Of a stretch of 64,000 nucleotides of DNA, positions 60,901-64,000 are shown piece by piece. The DNA is from Bedellia somnulentella. Taxonomy: Eukaryota; Arthropoda; Insecta; Lepidoptera; Bedelliidae. Position numbers and translations under genes: made by a program. The first letter of the stretch is position 1; the number at the start of each line of letters is the position of its first letter. The notes under the pieces were generated by a model, which had not been told where the DNA came from, ran no database searches, and saw nothing but the letters and a program-made list of their open reading frames with translations. The DNA lies in NCBI GenBank assembly GCA_963576735.1, contig OY755172.1, positions 1,736,001 through 1,800,000 on the forward strand. The letters run 5' to 3'.

Positions 60901-63245
60901 GGTGAGAGGGTTTTCAGCCAAGTCTCCGATCGGCGGCACGGGAGCCAGCACCAGCGTGATCTTCGGCAGCACGCCGTCTTGCTGTAGGCATCTACCTTCT
61001 CTTACCGTGCACGGGTGATCTGGAGAAGTCATTTATTCTGTGAGGCATTCTGTGTTCGATATCAGCAATTATACTGTTATTACGGAGTAGTCTTATAAAC
61101 AATAAGCTTTTAATATTCTACACATACTTATATTAAAATACTAGTGGATCTGCCCAGCTTCGCACGGGTAGCCTGTTTTTGAAGTAACGTAAGATTAAAC
61201 AAATATCATCTGAATGCTCCGAACTGCTAAGCTATCAAGAGTTACACGTGTTATTGTGAGTCAACCATAAAAGATAGACAAATGGTTTTGCGGAATATTT
61301 TTTAGACAATTTTATGAAGAATATTTTCGTCATACTTGATTTCTATTTAAATTAAACCATTAAGGCTGCACACGCGACGGACGCTTAAAAAATGGAGAAG
61401 TTATCCCGTTTACCCAAAATTCCCCTTCACTACTCTGCTGAAAAGTATACTATAACCTGCCTAGGAGTATGAAGAATAATTGTGCCAAGTTTTGTTAAAA
61501 TCCGTCGAGTAGTTTTTGTTTCCATAAGGAACATTCAAACCGACAGACAGACAAACAGATAGACAAAAATTTTACTGATTGCATTTTTGGCATCAGTATC
61601 GATCACTAATCACCCCCTGATAGTTATTTTGAAAATATATTTCAAGTACAGACTTGAAAGTAAGAATGCAAAGTATCGGTATGCAAAGTTTTACTAAAGT
61701 CATGCTGATTACAAAACCATTTTGAGATATTATGGTTATAAACAATATTTTCTTGAAATCATATCAATTGAAGCTAAGATGACTGTTATTTTATCAAAAT
61801 ACTGTAACAGTGTTTGACCTTCAATGTTGTTTCAAAGACATACGGTTTTGCAGTTTATTAATAATACTAGTGGATCGGCCCCGCTTCTTACGGGTAGCGT
61901 AGTTTTAAAAATATTGGAGGTTTCTTCAATCACTGCTCAAGCGCTATGAAATTAGCGCCTTTATTACAACTTACAGCACTCATGTCTGAATATAGTGTTA
62001 CTTTGTGATTTTGAAAGCGCTTTTATGATCGGTTCAGATCAATATCTCCGAAATTAAGCTAATTTTTAGGTTTTAATTGATGCAACTACTGGCGCCATCT
62101 AGTACGTAATATGTAAATTACTAAGGACTTGGTTTTGATCGCGTGCGACTATTATGTTGGGTGGGACTATTAATTTTGGTGTTTCTATACCGATTTCTAT
62201 GATTCTTTTTTTATTGAGTAGATAATAATGTTAACTTTTTAAATAAGGGTGATTGAGAGTATTATAAACGTAAGAGAAAACAAATATAATCAGAATGCGC
62301 CGAACTGCTAAGCTATCAGGAGTTACACGTGTTGTTGTGAGTCAACCATAAAAGATAGACATATACTGTTGCGGAATATTTTTTAGATAATTTTATGTAG
62401 AATATTTCTGTCATACGTGATTTCTATGTAACTTTGACCATTAAGGCGCGATGCGCGATGCACACGCGACGGAAGCTTAAAAAAAGGAGTAACTCCTCCC
62501 GTTTTCCCAAAATTTCCCAAAATTCCCCTTGACTATTCTGCTGGAAAGTATACAAAAACCTGCCCAGGAGTATGAAGAATAATTGTGCCAAGTTTCGTTA
62601 AAATCCGTCGAGTAGTTTTTGTTTCCATAAGGAACATACAAACCGACAGACAGACAGACAGACAGACAGACAAAAATTTTACTGATTGCATTTTTGGCAT
62701 CAGTATCGATCCCTAATCACCCCCTGATAGTTATTTTGAAAATATATTCCATGTACAGAATTGACCTCTCTACAGATTTATTATAAGTATAGATATAGAT
62801 AGATATAGATATCGAAAATCATAGGTTTGTTTAGTATGATATTTGATATCGTAATAATTTCATTTGACATCACAAATTCTTGATATGTTTTGCAATCAGC
62901 AACATTTTTATAAAACATTTCGCTTCATTTGCATGTCGCTACGTGATTTTATCGATCAATGACGTCATTAAGTACAAAAGTTGAACAATCTTTAAAAAAT
63001 CATAACTTTACAATTACTCATTTTAAATGGAAAATATTCAAATTAGTGTTTTATTTTCGTGTTTACTATCGAATAAAAATATTTAACAAATACCAAAAAA
63101 AAACTTTGCATACCGAATTAAAGTTAACTACGTGCTAACCAAACATAAACCATCCAATGTGATCGATAGGCTCCTTGGCAACAATCTGCCTGGCCACCTC
63201 CGACATGAGCTCAGGAGACACGTAGCCAGGCTTGTAGTCATCGTG
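54961..63245 (-). CDS. Ak8: Adenylate kinase 8-like protein, C-terminal 351 residues (partial)
   Basis: AK8 has two adenylate-kinase domains and is associated with cilia/flagella in other animals. Minus-strand exons in order: 63245-63140, 61019-60835, 60524-60311, 58731-58607, 57382-57291, 56627-56477, 56100-56013, 55055-54961. GT-AG borders and phases are consistent, with TAG at 54961-54963. Visible parts are the end of domain 1 (HIGWFMF, LPKITLVLAP) and domain 2 with P-loop GPRGSGRST, the GDRLRAFGLN region, DCLDRGWVMIGYP and RVIFLSLTASQC. These align in order with vertebrate AK8 (GPVGSGKS, IQKGWVLHGVP, NRVFFLNVP). The P-loop Lys is Arg here. The start codon and first P-loop are off the right edge. 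It could also be described as an adenylate kinase-like paralogue; the fold assignment is firm. Confidence 0.88.
55224..55368 (+). mobile_element. SINE A, 5'-truncated with target duplication
   Basis: Flanked by TATAATGGAAAAA at 55211-55223 and 55369-55381, a perfect 13-bp duplication. Carries only the 3' part from GGCCTGCCCCCTATCACGTG. Lies in the last AK8 intron. Confidence 0.85.
55586..55936 (-). mobile_element. SINE A, near-complete
   Basis: Minus strand runs from CAACCGTGATAGCTCAGTGG (box A) to the CGTGAACGTTTAAG end. Body decayed. Ends about 75 bp from an AK8 exon. Confidence 0.75.
56185..56395 (+). mobile_element. tRNA-derived SINE, third family
   Basis: GGAGTAGTTCAGTGGTAAGA (box A) and GGGTTCGAGTAC (box B) at tRNA-like spacing, followed by a body that includes ATCGTGTTTAAACC. 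Single copy in this window. Confidence 0.5.
57480..57610 (-). repeat. LINE 3' end fragment
   Basis: Minus strand TCTGGAAGAGATCGCTCTTA, GATAAGACCGCCAGTTG and an A-rich AATAAAGAG tail match the LINE tails at 17808 and 32565. Confidence 0.6.
57611..58606. other. AK8 intron sequence, nothing recognised
   Basis: AT-rich. The 78-codon minus frame at 57999-58235 has no family motif. The stretch CTTCGCAAGGCACC...TGGCCATGTAACCCATC near 58438-58530 looks repeat-like but is single-copy here. Confidence 0.3.
58771..58958 (+). mobile_element. Non-autonomous RTE derivative, shortened
   Basis: From TTAGATTAGCACTACCC to TTATAGTCGTAAGTTTAAG; lacks about 40 bp of the middle. Confidence 0.75.
59160..59392 (-). 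mobile_element. Non-autonomous RTE derivative
   Basis: Ends ACATATACTCACGGCCATAA and AAGCCGGCACCACACGGC. Moderately diverged. Confidence 0.78.
59785..60007 (-). mobile_element. Non-autonomous RTE derivative
   Basis: Near-consensus copy, ends ACATATACTTACGGCTATAA and AAGCCGACACTACACGGC. The preceding bases ACATAACAAAACATAACAT resemble the SINE A tail. Confidence 0.8.
60010..60200 (-). mobile_element. Degenerate short RTE derivative, adjacent copy
   Basis: ACTCATGAGTATAAATCCCG to CTAAGCAGACACTATCT, immediately beyond the previous copy in the same orientation. Older by divergence. Confidence 0.65.
61141..61665 (-). mobile_element. Helitron, 3' part
   Basis: Plus strand starts CTAGTGGATCTGCCCAGC and follows 43040-43919 in reverse to the GACAGACAGACAAACAG microsatellite and TAGTTATTTTGAAAATATAT, then breaks off before the 5' terminus, where the TIR element begins. 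Confidence 0.72.
61676..63118. repeat. TIR element split by a Helitron
   Basis: Outer ends ATCGGTATGCAAAGTTTT and AAAACTTTGCATACCGAATT match the uninterrupted copy at 7421-7915. The match breaks at about 61864 and resumes at about 62809. Confidence 0.75.
61867..62793 (-). mobile_element. Non-autonomous Helitron nested in the TIR element
   Basis: Plus strand begins CTAGTGGATCGGCCCCGC and ends GATTTATTATAAGTATAGA|T; same family as 43040-43919. A short (ATAGAT)n run (62794-62810) separates its 5' end from the resumed host repeat. Confidence 0.8.
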
Positions 63246-63419
63246 CTAAAAATTTGGAAGGAAATTTCACTTTTTCATAATGGGGATATGTTATGAATAA
63301 CCTTGATAACTCAGATGGAACACCACCGCTTTTCATGTAGTCTCCTACATGTAAAGTTAGTAAAATCTTAAATCGGGCCTACCCGAATACATACTTTGTT
63401 AAATTAATTGATCAAGGTT

Positions 63420-63835
63420 GTTAACGGTGAGGGAAAACATCGTGATAAAACCCACGAGGCTGAGTTCTACTAAGTCATGTTGATAGATAGTGTGTGCGTA
63501 CAATTCCAAAAAATCCTGAATTAGAGACTCACCTACCCAAACCTGCCTTATCCAAAACCATGGCCCCACTACAGAACGTTGAAGACCTACGGCTGTCTAT
63601 AATAAGAGTATTGTCTACCAATGTACTGTTCAGTCTAACATATTTTCAGGTTGTTAACGGTGAGGGAAAACGGCTGAGTTGTACTTAGTCATGTGACAGT
63701 GTATTCGTACAAAAATGGCGATAGGCCTGCCCCCTATCACGTGAATACACTATCCAAGCAAAACGTGGGTACTCTGAACACCAAGTGACAAACTCACGTG
63801 ATGTTCTCTGTACGCTTATGTTATGTTATATTTAC
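63420..63835 (+). mobile_element. SINE A, composite copy
   Basis: GGTTGTTAACGGTGAGGGAA occurs twice (63415 and 63650), separated by about 170 bp of unrelated sequence. The second run continues through CCTGCCCCCTATCACGTG to a TTATGTTATGTTATA tail. The head is decayed. Lies upstream of the first visible AK8 exon. Confidence 0.6.
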
Positions 63836-64000
63836 AGCTACCTAATGGCTTGCGTGTATGTTATGTTATATTTTCAGCTAAATAGGTTTATTTAGTTGTA
63901 TATTCAAATGAAACTTTTAAGATAGTTGAAGCTCAATGCATAATTTACTATTGGGTGAGATCAAGGTTCATTAGGTGCATTTTAAAAATGCCACATCAAG

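Overview
This window looks like nuclear DNA of a lepidopteran insect. It is AT-rich, its genes have many short exons with GT-AG introns, and the introns and spacers are filled with repeats typical of moths and butterflies: RTE-type LINEs, Helitrons ending in CTAG, tRNA-derived SINEs, a Penelope-like element and many small inverted-repeat elements. The species cannot be fixed from sequence alone. There is one assembly gap of 200 N (13417-13616).

Four host genes are recognisable, and every exon join below was checked by hand for reading phase. (1) 1111-27887, + strand: an EHMT/G9a-type histone H3K9 methyltransferase in 17 visible exons, with an acidic/basic N-terminus, a Cys-rich RING-like module, ankyrin repeats, and pre-SET, SET and post-SET. 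About one ankyrin repeat is missing and probably lies in the N gap. (2) 35745-44981, + strand: delta-aminolevulinic acid dehydratase (porphobilinogen synthase, haem pathway), 8 exons, 336 aa, all catalytic and zinc-binding residues present. (3) 50369-54640, + strand: the ER chaperone BiP/GRP78 (Hsc70-3), with signal peptide, KDEL tail and two ER-stress elements in the promoter. (4) 54961-63245, - strand: the last 8 exons of an adenylate kinase 8-like gene. Its 5' part is beyond the right edge, and its second P-loop has Arg in place of Lys. BiP and AK8 converge tail to tail about 320 bp apart. The four genes do not form an operon or a shared pathway.

The spacer between EHMT and ALAD carries a full-length RTE-type LINE (28935-32341, - strand) with an intact 1034-codon ORF and a perfect 9-bp target duplication. 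About twenty 200-250 bp elements scattered over the window share both the 5' end and the 3' end of this LINE, so they look like a tiny internally deleted, non-autonomous RTE family. Several have clean target duplications.

Other points of interest are decayed duplicates of two SET-domain exons inside EHMT introns, nested insertions whose empty site can be read from a second copy in the same window, a 3.6-kb nearly perfect inverted repeat inside an EHMT intron, and a Penelope-like element with inverted ends carrying a degenerate hammerhead-like core.
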